Source: Sarcophilus harrisii
Lineage: Eukaryota; Chordata; Mammalia; Dasyuromorphia; Dasyuridae
Direction: 5' to 3'
DNA length: 64,000 nucleotides
NCBI RefSeq assembly: GCF_902635505.1
Contig: NC_045427.1
Location: forward strand, 518,777,665 to 518,841,664
Below are positions 44,313 through 56,859 of the stretch, one piece after another. Each line of letters starts with the position of its first letter. Position 1 is the stretch's first letter. A model generated the notes under the pieces. That model made no database searches. It worked only from the letters and a program-made list of their open reading frames with translations, and had not been told where the DNA came from. A program made the position numbers and the translations under genes.

Positions 44313-44929
44313 ATAAAAAATGGGGATTGTGAAATGGTGTGGAAGATTTGTGGCGACTGTCTCATTTCCAGTTCAACATGGCTTCCTTTGCTGGAAGCTG
44401 AGCCTAAAGTCTGGATGTTTATCAGGGGCACAAAGAGAGTATGGCTAGCTGGTTCCATCCCCTCTGGCCTGAAGTCCTACCCAGTAGACAGAACTGATTG
44501 CTTCAGAAGAGGTCTTGGGGGAATCACACCTGTGATACAAAGACCCAGCAATGAAACACTGGATTTTTCAAGCATCATAACCTTGAAATTTCCTAGATAG
44601 GCCCAAAGAATGACTTAACCAAGATCACCTAGTTCAACAGCATTGGCAAGTCTGGGACCCATGAAGTCTGTGCTTTGTGTCTGCAGAAAGGCCAGTGAGT
44701 AGATGCTGAAAAAGGGCTGACTGCCAAAGATCTTTGTCCCTAAGTGGCTCCCCAGTTGCCCTTCTTGTGGGACTAGCCATCTCCCACAGCCATCAACCTA
44801 ATTAAGAACTAGCTACTTAACAGCAAATAAATCCTGCCGAGTCAGACCTGAGTGAGCAACATCAAAGGTGACCAAAATCTGACCGAAAACTCCCAGTCAC
44901 CAACCACTGACCACAGCCTGGCCCTGTTT
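44313..44929. other. Unassigned intronic DNA
   Basis: A weak MIR-like piece lies at 44605-44680. Open frame 44256-44600 begins in the SINE and has no protein resemblance. Confidence 0.4.
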
Positions 44930-45545
44930 CCTTATCTAATTCTGAGTCCTGGCTCCAGTCTCCCAGGATTCTAAGAGACTGGCCATCGTTCCAATCCCTG
45001 AGATTTGCAGTGTTGGAAATCATTCCCACCATCCCATACTCAACTAATTGCCAAAACTTAAGGTTTCTAACCCCAATATCTCTAGAAGCATTTGGCCATT
45101 CTAGTTCAGGCTCTAATCACCTCTCACTTGGACTTGTATATACATGGCTTTCTTCTAAGTCCAGGGAGCTTCCCTCCTTCAGGCCTATTCCTTTCCAAAC
45201 CCATTATCCTTATAGCAGCCAAGGTGACACACAGAATAGAGCTGATTGTGTCCTTTCCCTTGCTCTAGAGCTCTGATGGCTCACTAGGGCCTCCAGGATA
45301 AAATAAAAACTTCCTGTGCTCAGGATCAAGAGCCCTTCGAAACTGCCTCCAATCTACCTTTCCAGGCTTATTATACATGATTCCCCCTCACAGACTCTAT
45401 GTCCCAGAAAACCTGACCTGCTCTACCTGCTATTCTTTGGACTGGATAATCCACCTCTTTTCTTGTGTCTCTCTTGTGCTGGCTGTCTTCTGTGCCTAAA
45501 AATGTCTTCCTCGCCTTCATTTCTTAGAATCCTGCTTTGCATTTG
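44930..45545 (+). mobile_element. L2 3' region
   Basis: 'atggctcactagggcctcca' and 'ggataaaataaaaacttcc', 'actgcctccaatctaccttt', 'tctatgtcccagaaaacctg' follow the end of L2 ORF2 and its 3' part. Confidence 0.75.
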
Positions 45546-46924
45546 GAAGCTTATGACTCTCGGCAAATGACTTCCTACTTCTTAGTTTCCTCATCTGGAC
45601 AATGGTGGGGTGCATGAGATAAATGGCTTCGGAGGCTCCGCTGAGCTCTAAATGGATGGTCCTAGGACCGACCCTTGGTTGTCTCAAGACTCTGGACTGC
45701 AATCAGAACCATATGACTAAGGAAATCTACAAAGAGACCCTGGAGATGATTGAATTCACCCCCTTTCCATTTAGAGCTCAAGAAACTGAAGCCCAAATCA
45801 GCCAAAGTCGCACAGCAAGCAAGAGAACACTAAACTGACTCTTAATCTAGGATTTTGTTAACGCACTGCTCCTGCCTCTCAGTTTGGTGGTGGCTGAGAT
45901 GATGCTGAAAGCCCTCGTTCCAGGTTAGAATTCAAGGAATTCTACAGAGCTGGTAATTTTAAACTTCAAGGAGAGAAGGGAAGGAAAGTCCTTTCTGCTC
46001 TTAGCAGGCAGCCCCTCCTCCCAAAGGGCCTTTCAGTGCCCGGGACCCAGAAGAGGAATGAAGTCTCATTCCTTCCAGGAGAGGGCAGTCGGGCAAAAGC
46101 ACCAGGACCCCCTCTTTCCCTTACCAAGCAACCAGTCTGGCATGGCTGGGGACGAAGGGGAAAGAAACAGCCCAAACAATAGGACTGCCCGCCCGGGGAA
46201 CAATCCCGTCTCTAATCGTTGGAATTCTTTCCTCTGGGTGCTCTTGGTCTTTTGAAAATGATCAGAAAAATGGTAGAGAATGTATAATTTTGTGGGAGAC
46301 CAGACAACAAAAAAGCAGCTAACTTGTGAGGAGGAAAGGTGAGAGAGAAAAAGATAAATAAGCTTCCTGAGTCAGCAACTTTCTGTTAAAAAAACAAAAA
46401 ACAAACAAAAAACAAGAAAGGAAGAAAGAAAAGACAGCCCCCAATGAGGCTCTGCAGAGGGGTTAGTGCTAAGCATTTCTTGGCCTTTTTTTCTCCTCTT
46501 TAGCCAAACTACTCTGGCTTTAATGCATCCCCTGGTATGAACCACAAATCTGCTCCAATTAAAAGTCTCTTCCAGTCCAGCATTCAGAGGAAGCAGCACT
46601 ACAATTTCTTCTTGTCTCTGGGTTTCCAGTTGGACTCACTTTCTGTTCCACATTAGAGACATCTCCTCTGACTCCCAGACACCAGGGAGACAGGAATGGG
46701 TTAAGTTTTGATTCACCTGTAGAGCCTGGCTGCTCATGAGGAAGCCACTCCAGTTCCTGGAGACCCATGCAGACCCATCTGAGCTTTCTGATTATGAACA
46801 CTGGCCTTTGGTAAATGGATCTGGTCCTTTTCAAGGGTACAGGGTTAGGATGGGTGAGTATATCTATTCCCTTTTGCAACAGAGGTTAATATAATGGAGA
46901 AAAACCACAAAATCATACAAAGTT
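45546..46924. other. Intronic DNA, mixed
   Basis: MIR-like fragments at 45560-45660 ('tagtttcctcatctggacaa') and 45765-45830. The part 46000-46220 is GC-rich with several CpGs ('gcccggggaacaatcccg'); open frames there on both strands have no protein resemblance. Confidence 0.45.
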
Positions 46925-47045
46925 AGATTTAAAAACAGTCTTAGGGTCACCAGCCCTTCATTTCCCAGTGGAAGAATCTGGGGCCCCAAGATAATGAGTG
47001 TCTTATCCGAGGACACATGGTCTGTTAGTGACTGAGCAAAGAGGT
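46925..47045 (-). mobile_element. MIR-type SINE fragment
   Basis: 'cagcccttcatttcccagtg' and 'gacacatggtctgttagtga' in antisense order. Confidence 0.55.
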
Positions 47046-47989
47046 GACCTCCGGGGCCTACTTTCCAGCTCACGCCAGTCAGGAGGCCACGATCGAGGCT
47101 TTCCCCATCCTATATAAAGCTCTGTTCAATACCCAAAGGAGCCTGTCCCTCGTGCTTACAGATTCGAGTTCCAGGAGATTTCGGCAAGTTTTTCATCTGA
47201 AGCCTGGTAGTAATTATGAGGTCCTGCATCAGTTTAACCCAACACCCCTTTAAAAGCCCTTTTTGCCCATTAGATAAGTAGTTTTTGTTATCATTCTTTA
47301 AAGAGGAAAAAAACCCAGGAAAGGAATTACCATTTAACCCTATACTATCTTTATACATAATCTAGAAAATCAGCTTTAGATCTGGCAGCAAGAAAAATTC
47401 AGGTTCAGTGATGGGACTCCAAGCCTGGGCTGCTTTCCCCACCTCCACCCCCTTTTTAAAGGGAGAAGGGAAGCCAGTTCTTTATTCTTCCTTGCTCATT
47501 AAGCTCAGTAAAACCAAAGGAATGCAGGGGTGGGGTGGGGGGTGGAGAGAAGGCCCGAGAAATGTGTATGGACACAAGTTAGGAACTCTCCAGAATTCTT
47601 TCCTTCCAGAGCTTGGAACAACCCTGACAAGGGTTTCCCCTTTTTCTCCCCGCCTCCCCCCCGACTTCCCCCTTTTCACCACCCCCTCCCCTTCTCCCCA
47701 GCACCTTTGGCTCAAGGAGGAAGATCAGATTCCAAGCGGAAGTTCCTAATCAGTCATTATATCACAGATGGGGCCACCAGATTAGCTGCCTTCATGAGGG
47801 TGAACTCAATTCCATTTCTGCCATGGGTCTCAGAAGTCCATAGGCTGGAACCTGCCTTTGCCTCTCTATGAAAACAATTCATTCTGTAGGTGAGAGTGGT
47901 CCCTTTTTTCAAGTACATGCAGAAAGAAATAGGGGTTCAGGCATTGTACATAAAGAAAAGAGGCAAAGAGCCAAACTGGGATGATTCCA
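47046..47989. other. Single-copy intronic DNA
   Basis: Contains a TATA-like 'cctatataaagctc' near 47109-47122 in a CpG-containing context ('ccacgatcgaggct'), and a C/T-rich run at 47636-47700. No transcript can be supported from sequence alone. Confidence 0.4.
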
Positions 47990-48180
47990 AAGACTTGTGC
48001 TGGAGAAGATCTGTGTGATCATCTAACCCACTCATTAACAAAAGAGGAAATTGATAGGTCAGAGGTGAAATCACTCAACCAAGGTCACAGTATTAATCAA
48101 TTGAGAAGCCAGGATTAAAACTCTGATTCTAATTCTAATTCCCAGTTCAGAGCTTTTTCTAATACTAGTAGTGGCAATGG
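47990..48180 (-). mobile_element. MIR-type SINE
   Basis: 'tgtgtgatcatctaacccac', 'aaccaaggtcacagtattaa' and 'tttctaatactag' in antisense order. Confidence 0.72.
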
Positions 48181-48224
48181 TTTAACATCCAGAACAGCCT
48201 TTCATATTGTCTATTAATTTTACT

Positions 48225-48705
48225 TGATTAAAACATCCTCATTCTCCTCCAACCAATCCTTTACACAGCTGCCAAAAATCATTTTCCAAATGTACAAATC
48301 TAACCATGTCATTCCCTAAATTCAAAGAGCTACTTATTAAATTAGATCATTTATGCAAAGTGCATTGCAAATTCTAAAGTGTTACAGATTCACTCATCAC
48401 CAATAGTACAAAAATGCAAACTCCTTAATCAACTCAAATCAACATTTAAGCTATATTTCACTCTCCTCCTCCCTTCAGGTTTTGTACCTGTCAGACTAGA
48501 TTATTTAGCAGTTCCATAACCTTGTCAGTTTTTCAGTTCCCCTCTCTGATGGCTGGAGGGCATCCTTCTAGAAGTAGCTTAAGTGAACTCTCCCCATAGT
48601 ATCTCCCTGATCCCCCTTCTATTCCACTCCCTTTACCCCAAAGATTTCCCCTTAGAGATATATTCCATCATATTCTATATCAGCATTGCACTTCTCTGTG
48701 TAACC
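48225..48705 (+). mobile_element. L2 3' region
   Basis: 'cctccaaccaatcctttaca', 'aatctaaccatgtcattccc' and the C-rich 3' part; a short unrelated insert is likely near 48340-48400. Confidence 0.68.
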
Positions 48706-48713
48706 AAATGCTC

Positions 48714-48885
48714 CTTAATAATAGCTAGAATGTATATAGTACTTTACTGGTTTGCAAAGTGCTTTACAAATATTCACTTAACAAATATTAACATTAAATC
48801 ATCCACAAAACCCTAGGAAGATTTATTATCCCCATTTTACAGATAAGGAAACTGAGGCAGACTAGGATTAAGTAACTCTTCCCTG
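48714..48885 (-). mobile_element. MIR/CORE-type SINE
   Basis: 'aatagctagaatgtatatag', 'gcaaagtgctttacaaatat', 'cagataaggaaactgaggca'. Confidence 0.85.
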
Positions 48886-49599
48886 ACTCCAATCAATTTT
48901 TATCCAAGATAATGCTTTTTTTTTTATTATTACTATTTTTTTGGGGGGGGCTAGCCCATCCAGCACCTAGCAAACTCCTTATACATAGAATAAATGCACT
49001 GAATAAAACATTTAAATATTTAAAATAAAGATAGACCAGGTGGAGGCTGGAGAAACTATAACTCAAAGTATAAGTCACAGTTGTCTAGAAGCAAATTCTG
49101 GATTTAAATGTTACTTTTGCTACTTTTTTTTTTTAAATAGTAGCTGTGTTGCTTTATGAAAGTAACTTTTTTCTGTGACTCAGTTTCCTCATCCTTGATC
49201 CCAGATCTGAGACACTTAACCTTTTTTGTGTCATTTAGCAATCTGGTGAAGTTTAGGGATTTGACTTATTGGAATAATGTCTATATTTAATTGAAGGAAA
49301 TTTCACTTGGAAGGTTAAATTTCATTTAGAGGTTAGTGAAAATAAATATCCAAGTTCACAGACTCTCTGAAATTTCTGGGTCATAAATCTTAGTTTAAGA
49401 ACTGCTTATAGATAATCTCATGTGTGTATATATGTATATGTGTTTAAGCACAAAAAGACACAAAGGATACATGTATTTAAATATGTAGCCACATATGGAG
49501 GCAAGTTTTTTGTTTGTTTGTTTTGGGGGTGGGAGGATGGCAGGACCAGGAGAAAGGAACTAGAGGGAGGGATAAGAAACTGAGTAAAAAATATAGTCC
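48886..49599. other. Unassigned intronic DNA
   Basis: AT-rich with a G-rich knot at 48940-48950 and T runs. No gene or named repeat. Confidence 0.4.
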
Positions 49600-50300
49600 A
49601 GCCTGTGGTCCAAAAGGAAATAAAGCAGGCAGCTTTTTAAAGAGCCGATGCGGGGCCCTCTGGAAAAGTTCTCAATAGAGTATGCAGGAAGGAGCCTTGC
49701 TTGCTTCTCAGAACACAGCTCCACTTTTCCCAATCTCCCAGCCAATCAAAGTAACTGCCTGAAACGTAGGTGGGTTCGGTTTCCATTCTTTTATCTCCCA
49801 GCGTATTCAAACAAATCCTGAAAAGATGAACTCATCTTGCAAGCCTGACATAAAACAAGCGCTCTCTCCAGCCCCTAATACAGAGGGCCTGCTCAGTGTC
49901 TCATCCAAAGCCAAGTATTAGTTTCGCCCGGAGCTATTAGGCTCTACCACTCAGCAGACAGCAGGGGTGATCCTGCAGAAAGCAAGCCTGTCTACACATT
50001 GGGACTCAAGATCCTCGCCCTTCTCCTCCTGCCCAAACGCAGGAACTTCCCAGGCTCGGTCGGTTACATTTCACTAGCAGGGGATGAGGTTTCTTTCTCC
50101 CACGGAGCCAGGGCCGTACCATTTTCCCTTGCAGAAAGAAGGTCGTTCTCCTCCCCCAGACCTCAGCCCCCCGTGGTACGGGCCACCTTTTTAACAACTC
50201 TCTCTCCACAGGCAGCTACAACTTATGACAGCCACATTTAGCCTGGCGTCAGAGCTATCTCCTCCATCAAAGCCAACTTTATCGATCAGCCTCTACACCA
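49600..50300. promoter_or_regulatory. Candidate intronic regulatory region with retained CpGs
   Basis: 700 bases without a recognised repeat. Features include a CCAAT box in 'agccaatcaaag' (49740-49751), GATA-type words in 'cttttatctccc' (49788-49799) and 'actttatcgatcag' (50275-50288), and CpGs kept in an otherwise CpG-poor region. It could be an enhancer or an alternative promoter; sequence alone does not decide. Confidence 0.35.
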
Positions 50301-51629
50301 GAAACTCTGGCTCGTGTTTACTTGTGGCTCGCTCCTTGCAAGTCCCCATTTCCTCTGTTTTCAGAACTGCCTCTCGGCAGGCACATCCAAAAGGAAACTC
50401 AAACAATTTTAAGATTAAAAAACGAGATAGGAAGCAAGACAGAGAATTCAAACCAGATCCTGGAAAGAAATCAGTGCCGTGGAGTGTGGGCGATATTGAT
50501 ATGAGGGCTGGGGCGGAGGTGAGGAGTGAAAGGAGGTGATCAAACCCAGGCCATTCGAAGAAGATTCAAGTAATGCTAAGTAGCTTATAAAACCTGCCCC
50601 CATTTTAGAGAGGGAACCCGTTAATAAAAACAAAAGTCTTTGAACTTTGCTCCTATTCGACATTATGTTTTAAAACTGAGTCAGACTCCTTAATTTTATA
50701 TTCCCATCCCCCAAAGGTTTAAAAATAATATTTCTACAAAATAATACCTGTCATGGTAGAAACTAGCATTGCTTTACAAGGAGGGAGACTAAAATCTGTC
50801 TAAGTTTCCAAACACACTATAAGTGACACTTGGTCCATTTCCAAGAGTGAAGATGCTTTTTCTCCTTCCCTCTCTCCCTCCCTCCCTCCCTCTCTCTCTC
50901 TTTGTGTGTTTCTTTCTCCCCGTTCCCTATTCCCCCCCCCCCACTCTCACACACGACTACCATCTTTTCATTCATTCAAACATTCATTAAGAATCCACTG
51001 TATGTAAAATGGTAGCCTTAATCAAGACACAAATTTAGTATGGGTCACTTTGCTTATGAGGTTAAAAGCCCAGGAAGAGAAAGACACATTATAATACATA
51101 CAACATTACGTGAAAAGCGCATTAAGTGCACAAGGAAATAAAACTTATTCACAGAAGACAGATTTTTTTTTTTTTTTAAACTGGGAAAGATGATTTCTTT
51201 TTAAAGCAAAGCCCTTGACACTCTCCACCACTAATCTTCACAGTTCTTACTTACAAAATAGTCAGATGCTAACCTCAGAGTGTCAATAGTGAGCACCAGT
51301 ATAATTTTAAATTTATTTTATACAGTTTGCATGCTCATCATTATCAATATCCATTTTAAAAGTTCTGATTTCCTAGGTAAATCCAAACTACCAGTCACTC
51401 CACCCCAAACACTACCCACTACACAATGATCTAAAACAGTCCCTTTTTTAGGACTCTGATAAAAGCCATTTTTGCCTGTGTGTATGTTTTTTTTTTCCTT
51501 TTGAGGTGCAGAGATACTGATTTGTGGCAGATGGCAGTATCTTGCAAAGAAAACTCTTAACTCAGACTCTGGGCATATGAAAAACTCCAGACTCCCAGGG
51601 CCAAGATAATTCATGGCACTTCAGTCAAG
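50301..51629. other. Intronic DNA with a pyrimidine/C tract
   Basis: (CT)/(CCCT) and poly-C microsatellite at 50860-50942. The rest has no recognised repeat. Confidence 0.5.
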
Positions 51630-52410
51630 TTTTTACCAGGAGGCAGCTTGGTTTAATGGAAAGAATGCCGGACCTGGAGTCAATGAGCCTGGGATCAAAT
51701 CCCTAGCGTGACTTGAGGCCCATCCATTCAACTCTCCTGATAGCAGCATCCACGTCTGTAAAATGGGGATAGTAATAAACTACTTACTCGACAGAGTTAT
51801 CTTGAGGAAAGCAATTATATCTTAATGATTTTTTTTTTCCAGAGCAGCTTAGAGAACTCTCAGTGGAGAAACTCCACTACCTCCAAGAAGGGCACTTGTC
51901 TAGTATCAAGAGTATCCTGGAGATGACCCAGAAGTTAAATGACTTGCCCAGGCTCACACAGCTTGTAAATGTCTGAAGACAAATCTGAACTTAAGATGAG
52001 GCTTCCCAATTCTATGTATTGCAGCATCTAGCTAGGGTAAAACAGGGGAGTGTTAAACTTGAAGTTAGTGAGACTTGAATTCAAATACTGCCTCAGATGT
52101 TTACTACCTATGTGACCCTAGACTAACACCTCAGTTTTCTCATCCATAAAATAGGAAATAATAATAAAATAAGAATGCCTGGACTCTTGTGAGGATCAAA
52201 TGAAGTAACATGTAAAGCACTTTGCAAACATTAAGGCATAAATAAATAAGTGCTAGATATTTTTCTTCAATTGTAAAATGGAGAACATAATTGTTCTCAC
52301 TCACATGGCTGTTGAGAAGATCAGCTAAGATAATGTGGACAACAATCAGTAAAGTATCCAGCACATAGCAGGCTATAATAATTAATAAATGCTTATTCCC
52401 TTCTCCCCGT
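51630..52410. mobile_element. Cluster of MIR-type SINEs
   Basis: Sense copy at 51630-51830 ('gccggacctggagtcaatga'), antisense piece at 51885-52030 ('tgacttgcccaggctcacac'), sense copy at 52035-52260 ('acttgaattcaaatactgcc'), and a sense 3' piece at 52262-52405 ('agcaggctataataattaat'). Confidence 0.78.
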
Positions 52411-52564
52411 CATTAACCATATAGATGTGCCTTGCTTTACAATAAGTAGTAGTCATACATACAGGGAAATGTTTTTATATTAAAGAGTTTTACAAAGGGG
52501 GGGAGAGATTATGTAAGGGACTTAATCAATGAATAATCCTTCTCTAATTTGATTAATCTTGGGC

Positions 52565-52732
52565 AGTTAGGGGGTGCCATAGTGCACAAGTCACTTGGCC
52601 CTGCTTGCCTCAGTTTCCTCATGTGGAAAATGAGCAGGAGAAGGAACTGGCAAACCACTCCAGTATCTTTGCCAAGAAAACTCCAAAATAGAGTCACGAA
52701 AAGTTGTACATGACAGGACAACAACAATATGA
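52565..52732 (+). mobile_element. Marsupial SINE, internally shortened
   Basis: 'gggcagttagggggtgccat' jumps directly to 'caagtcacttggccctgctt', so most of the tRNA-related part is missing. It ends 'catgacaggacaacaacaat'. Confidence 0.85.
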
Positions 52733-54259
52733 ATAATCAGTCTCTCTTAGATCTGCTTTATAAATCTGGCATTTCTAAATACTGGGTTTTCTTAAAGCAA
52801 GGCCTGCCTATACAGACATAATAGTAACAATTCTGAAACAAACATTTATAACTTATTATAATAAGTACAGAGCTAATATTTACTGGAGAGATCAGTGTAA
52901 TCCAAGATTTAAAGCTAATATTTGCGGGGGGGAGATCACTGTAATGTAAAATTAAACTCTTCCCTACAAGAACACTGCAAATTATGATAAAAATGGGTAG
53001 TATCTCACCCAGATGTTATAAACACGGTAGGCTGTTTCATGACTGTCCTATGAGATATACATTCCATAGCACTTTAACCTCAGTGACCATTTCAGTTAGC
53101 TATTCTGATTGGAGGGAGAGGTGGTGGAGGAAAGATGAAAAAGGATTAAATCAATAGGGCTCCTGACTTAGGCAGGCCATCCACTGTTTCTGGCTAAGAC
53201 CTTAACAAACTCTTGGAAATGCACCAATGACCTTGGATGACACACCTCAACCCTATTTAAGAGATTCTGGCTCCTGGGGTGGAAGGAAGCCTGGTTTGGT
53301 TCCCAGTCTATTCGCCCACATGTCAGGAAAAGGTCTCTAAGAAACTCTCATCTAGACCAAGCATCAGAAGAATCACATGAAACACAAAGGAACCCAGCAC
53401 TGAGTTTAATAGTTATATGCATATTAAAAGAACTACTTAGCAAATGACTAATTAGCCCACACAGAGCCACACACACACATGATGGATCTCTATCCATGAA
53501 TGTTGGTTAATGTCCACAGCACAGGAAGAAGAGTTTGATTTGTCAATTAGGTTTCTAGTTAGATTGTCTTTCCAAGGCTAATTATTTAAGGAAGGAGACT
53601 TAGCCTCATCAACCAAGAAGAAAATCAATTTGCTGAAACCATTCTCAATCTCTTACAAATTCTGGAAAACAAAGGAACCAAACCTCGCCATGGTCCAATA
53701 TTACAAGAACCTTGGTTATAGCCATAAGTCCCATCCCTTACATAGGACCCGTGAGAGAATGTCAACTAGTTGTGCTACATCCTTGCAACCTATCCCTCAA
53801 TCACGGAACATTTAGTAAGCTCCTACTATGTGCTAGGTATCCTGCCAGGCAGAGTAAACACAATATAATTGCCTGAAATTACTCAGAGAGAAAATAGGCT
53901 ACAGAGCCTAGCAAATTACACATGTATAAAAGGTTTTTTGTTTTTATTTTTGCTGGAGAATGTATTTGCTGCATTCAATTAATAGATTCATCAAGCAACT
54001 ACCATCTTGTTCTGTTTTACCTTGTATGGTCTCGGCCCAGAGCTTAAAGGACTTAGCATATTCTAATACTTCTGCAAGGATGCTGCTCTCTGAGTGCCGG
54101 AGGAGCGGGTGCGGGGGACAAGCAGGGGAAGGGACTCAAGGTGAGGATCAATGTAAATGTTTAAAGCCCAGGCTTCATTCAGAGGGTTAGAAAACTCCTT
54201 TCTCACTGCTCCCAAGGGTGTGACTAACTTGCAGCTCCTCCACTAAGACTGGCGCCTGA
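52733..54259. other. Unassigned intronic DNA
   Basis: A fragment of the 'tattaagtgcca' repeat lies near 53800-53855 ('aagctcctactatgtgctag'). Otherwise no named element; 53080-53300 is repeat-poor. Confidence 0.42.
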
Positions 54260-54815
54260 GATTCCCTGCCCCTCCATAGCCCTGCCAGCACAAATCAGCT
54301 GGGGACTAAAGCTCTTGCCCTCCCAAAGTCAGTATGTCCGCATTCCTTGAGCATATGCCCAAGACAGAATACACCGAGGATCCAGGATAATTCAAGCTAA
54401 TAAATCATTTCCATTGTGAATTTCCCTTTTAGCCCCAGCAAAGTCAAACTTTTCCTTCCCCTCACTGTTAACCATTCTTTGTTCACTTTATCTCTGGACT
54501 GCTTCAGGCTGGCATGGAGCCAGCTCTCAATTATTAATTAATCTGGGAGGCGCAGGTTGCATTCCTGGCCACCCTAACCACTTCCTACTTGGGCTGGGAA
54601 CTTCTTCTGCCAAGTCTTTTTAGTTACATCAAGCATGTTACAATATCTCGGCTCTATCTTGTGGCCACAAAGGGCATTTAAAATAAAATGTTAAAAATAA
54701 CAACAAAAAACCCAAATACCTCAAAGATCCCCACTGCCTCCAGTGTCACAATAAAGCTGAGATGCGTGAAAGCATAAGTTAATTAATGCAGCACCCACTT
54801 TGTATATTGGAGAGG
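54260..54815. promoter_or_regulatory. Candidate SMAD6 intronic enhancer with RUNX-ETS and GATA sites
   Basis: Repeat-poor DNA about 17.5 kb inside the intron from the MH2 exon. AACCACTTCCT at 54576-54586 is a RUNX site (AACCAC) directly joined to an ETS core (TTCCT). A GATA site reads TTATC at 54488-54492, other ETS-type TTCC words lie at 54453-54460, and a TEAD-like 'gcattcctgg' lies at 54559-54568. A homeodomain stretch 'aattattaattaatc' is at 54529-54543. The cluster fits a blood or endothelial enhancer; this is inference. Confidence 0.4.
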
Positions 54816-56183
54816 GGAGAAAGAAAATTGGCATGTGTAAGTGTAACTAATGAGGGTCAGGAAGTCCTTGGGATGTCTTTAGATGTCTCTGGCTGGTGAC
54901 TTGAGGAAGGTACTTGCCTTTTTTTTTTTTTTTTTTTAAAGAATACTTACTACAAATAAGAGAGCTCAAGAAATTTAATTAGAGACTCTGGGGAGGGCTT
55001 AGTTTAAGGTAAAAGCATAGTTTCTGTGTCAAAACTAAGAAAGACTATTTGTAAAACTGCCTTTGGAACAGAAGGAATGAGTTGTATCCTATAGATATTT
55101 CAGCACTAGGCTGAACAGTTAGCTGGAGTCATACACAAATCCTCAATAGGTAATAATAACTGAATCTACTCAGGTGTGTGTGTGTGAGAGAGAGAGAAGA
55201 AAACCAAGATTTAGGCTGAGCATCTCAAAAAAAAAAGGAAAAAAAGCATGTTGACCAAACCAATAAGCTGCCGATGGGCTGAGCTAAGAGCTTTTTTGCA
55301 TCTTAGAGTATATGTATATACGTGTATATGATATCATTGTTATATGTCAGCTAGTTATATGGGGACAGGGGAGAAGGAAAGATATAACTGTGATGAGCAA
55401 ACTTATTAAATTTGTGCCTAGTTTTAAAAAAGGGCTTCTGACTCCTCAATTCTGAAAGTGAATTCATTGAGTCTAGCTCCCCGGTGTGAAATGAAAAGAA
55501 GTGGGAAATGCAATCACACTTGTGAAATCAGAGCACACGTTTACTTATTAAGGATTACAATCAAGGCAAAAACCTTGACTTAATTAGAAGTCTAACTAAA
55601 AACATAATGTGTTAACCCCTCCCCAAAATGTTATTGTATCATACTAAAAGCAACACAACTTAACCCCCTGCCCCTCATGTTGATATTAGATTAATAATCT
55701 CCATCTCAGCCAATAAGCCCACCTATAGGCTCACATACAACAGCTGGGGGAGGGGAGGTGGTGAGTGGTAGGGTTGAAGGAGAAGAGAGTTGATGAACAC
55801 ATTAAAGTAGTCACCCAGATCAATGAAAAGCAACTTAAGTGCCCAACCAAAGGAGGCAGTGTATATATGGCCCTATTACTCTAATATGCCATCCAAATGA
55901 CTTTTCATCTGCCTTAAAGCAGAAGAGTTTCTTCTTCAGGGCATTCAGCCAGGTGCAAGTTGAGGCTGCCAATTCTGATGTTTCCTTGGGAAAAAAAAAC
56001 CCAAAAAACAAGTAGATGCTCTGTACCCACGTGTGAAATTACCTTATGCATCAACCACAGGAGGTGAGCTGACCTGACTGGGTTGAATACTGTTTCTGAC
56101 CGTTACAAATCAGCTTAATTCCACACTGTCTTCTCTTACAGAGGTTGTATACTCTCAATATTGGGGAAGCTCCTGTCTATACT
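54816..56183. other. Unassigned intronic DNA
   Basis: T run at 54919-54937, GT/GA microsatellite at 55172-55200, C-A rich parts. No gene or large repeat recognised in 1.3 kb. Confidence 0.42.
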
Positions 56184-56400
56184 GTTAGTTCAGCTGTGCA
56201 TTTGACTCTTCATGACCCCGGCAAAGATCCTGGAGAGGTTTGCCATCTCCTTCTTCAGTTCATTTTCTGGATGAGGAAACTGAGGCAAAGCAAAGTGACA
56301 CGGCTAATAAGCGTTGAAGACAAATCTGAACTCGGGAAGACTTGTCTTTCTGACTTCAGGGGTTGGCACTCCATCTACAGGGCCACCCTGCTGCCTCATG
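56184..56400 (-). mobile_element. Marsupial tRNA/RTE-type SINE
   Basis: 'tttgactcttcatgacccc', 'gcaaagatcctggagaggtt', 'gatgaggaaactgaggcaaa', 'ccatctacagggccaccctg' in antisense order. Confidence 0.87.
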
Positions 56401-56490
56401 CTGCATATATGTCCCGAGGGCAAGATGAGTGAGACGAAGATAGGGTGCTAAGTTTTGTGGGTTATGGGTGGACCAGGTGCAAAAAGGTGT

Positions 56491-56720
56491 GTCATGAAGA
56501 GACTTAGAAACTGGTCTCTCTACCTTAAAATATAAAAGTAGTTTAAGGAGGGATTTTGATCCTAGGATGCAAAAAAGTTAGATTGCACGAGATCCCAGAG
56601 TTAGGCAATAGGTCCAACATTTCAGAAATAGTGCTAAAAAGGCTCTAGGTGAACAATCCTAACAAGCTAGGAAAACAGTTTCAATGGGAGAATGGAAGAA
56701 GTTCCAGTTAGGGTATGGAA
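56491..56720 (+). repeat. Unclassified repeat pair Q, copy 1
   Basis: This stretch matches 62184-62380 in the same orientation: shared runs include 'gagggattttgatc', 'agagttaggca' and 'gctaaaaaggctc', followed by 'aggtgaacaatc'. Identity is about 85% over some 170 bases. No known family is recognised. Confidence 0.8.
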
Positions 56721-56859
56721 AGGGAGAGTTCAAAGTCAAGTTAAAGAAACACTGAAAAGGCAAGGAGTGATGGACATGGAGCAGGGAAACTCGGGGACAC
56801 ATCCCAGTTCTAACTGTTGACCCTAAGCATACACTGCACCTCATTTTTCTCTTCTATAA

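Noticed and set aside
45966-46255. GC-rich overlapping frames that could be a small gene or CpG island
   Set aside because: CpG number is too low for a clear island and the peptides resemble nothing known.
47046-47260. Promoter at the TATA-like 'cctatataaagctc'
   Set aside because: No supporting first exon, open frame or CpG island; a TATA-like word alone is too common.
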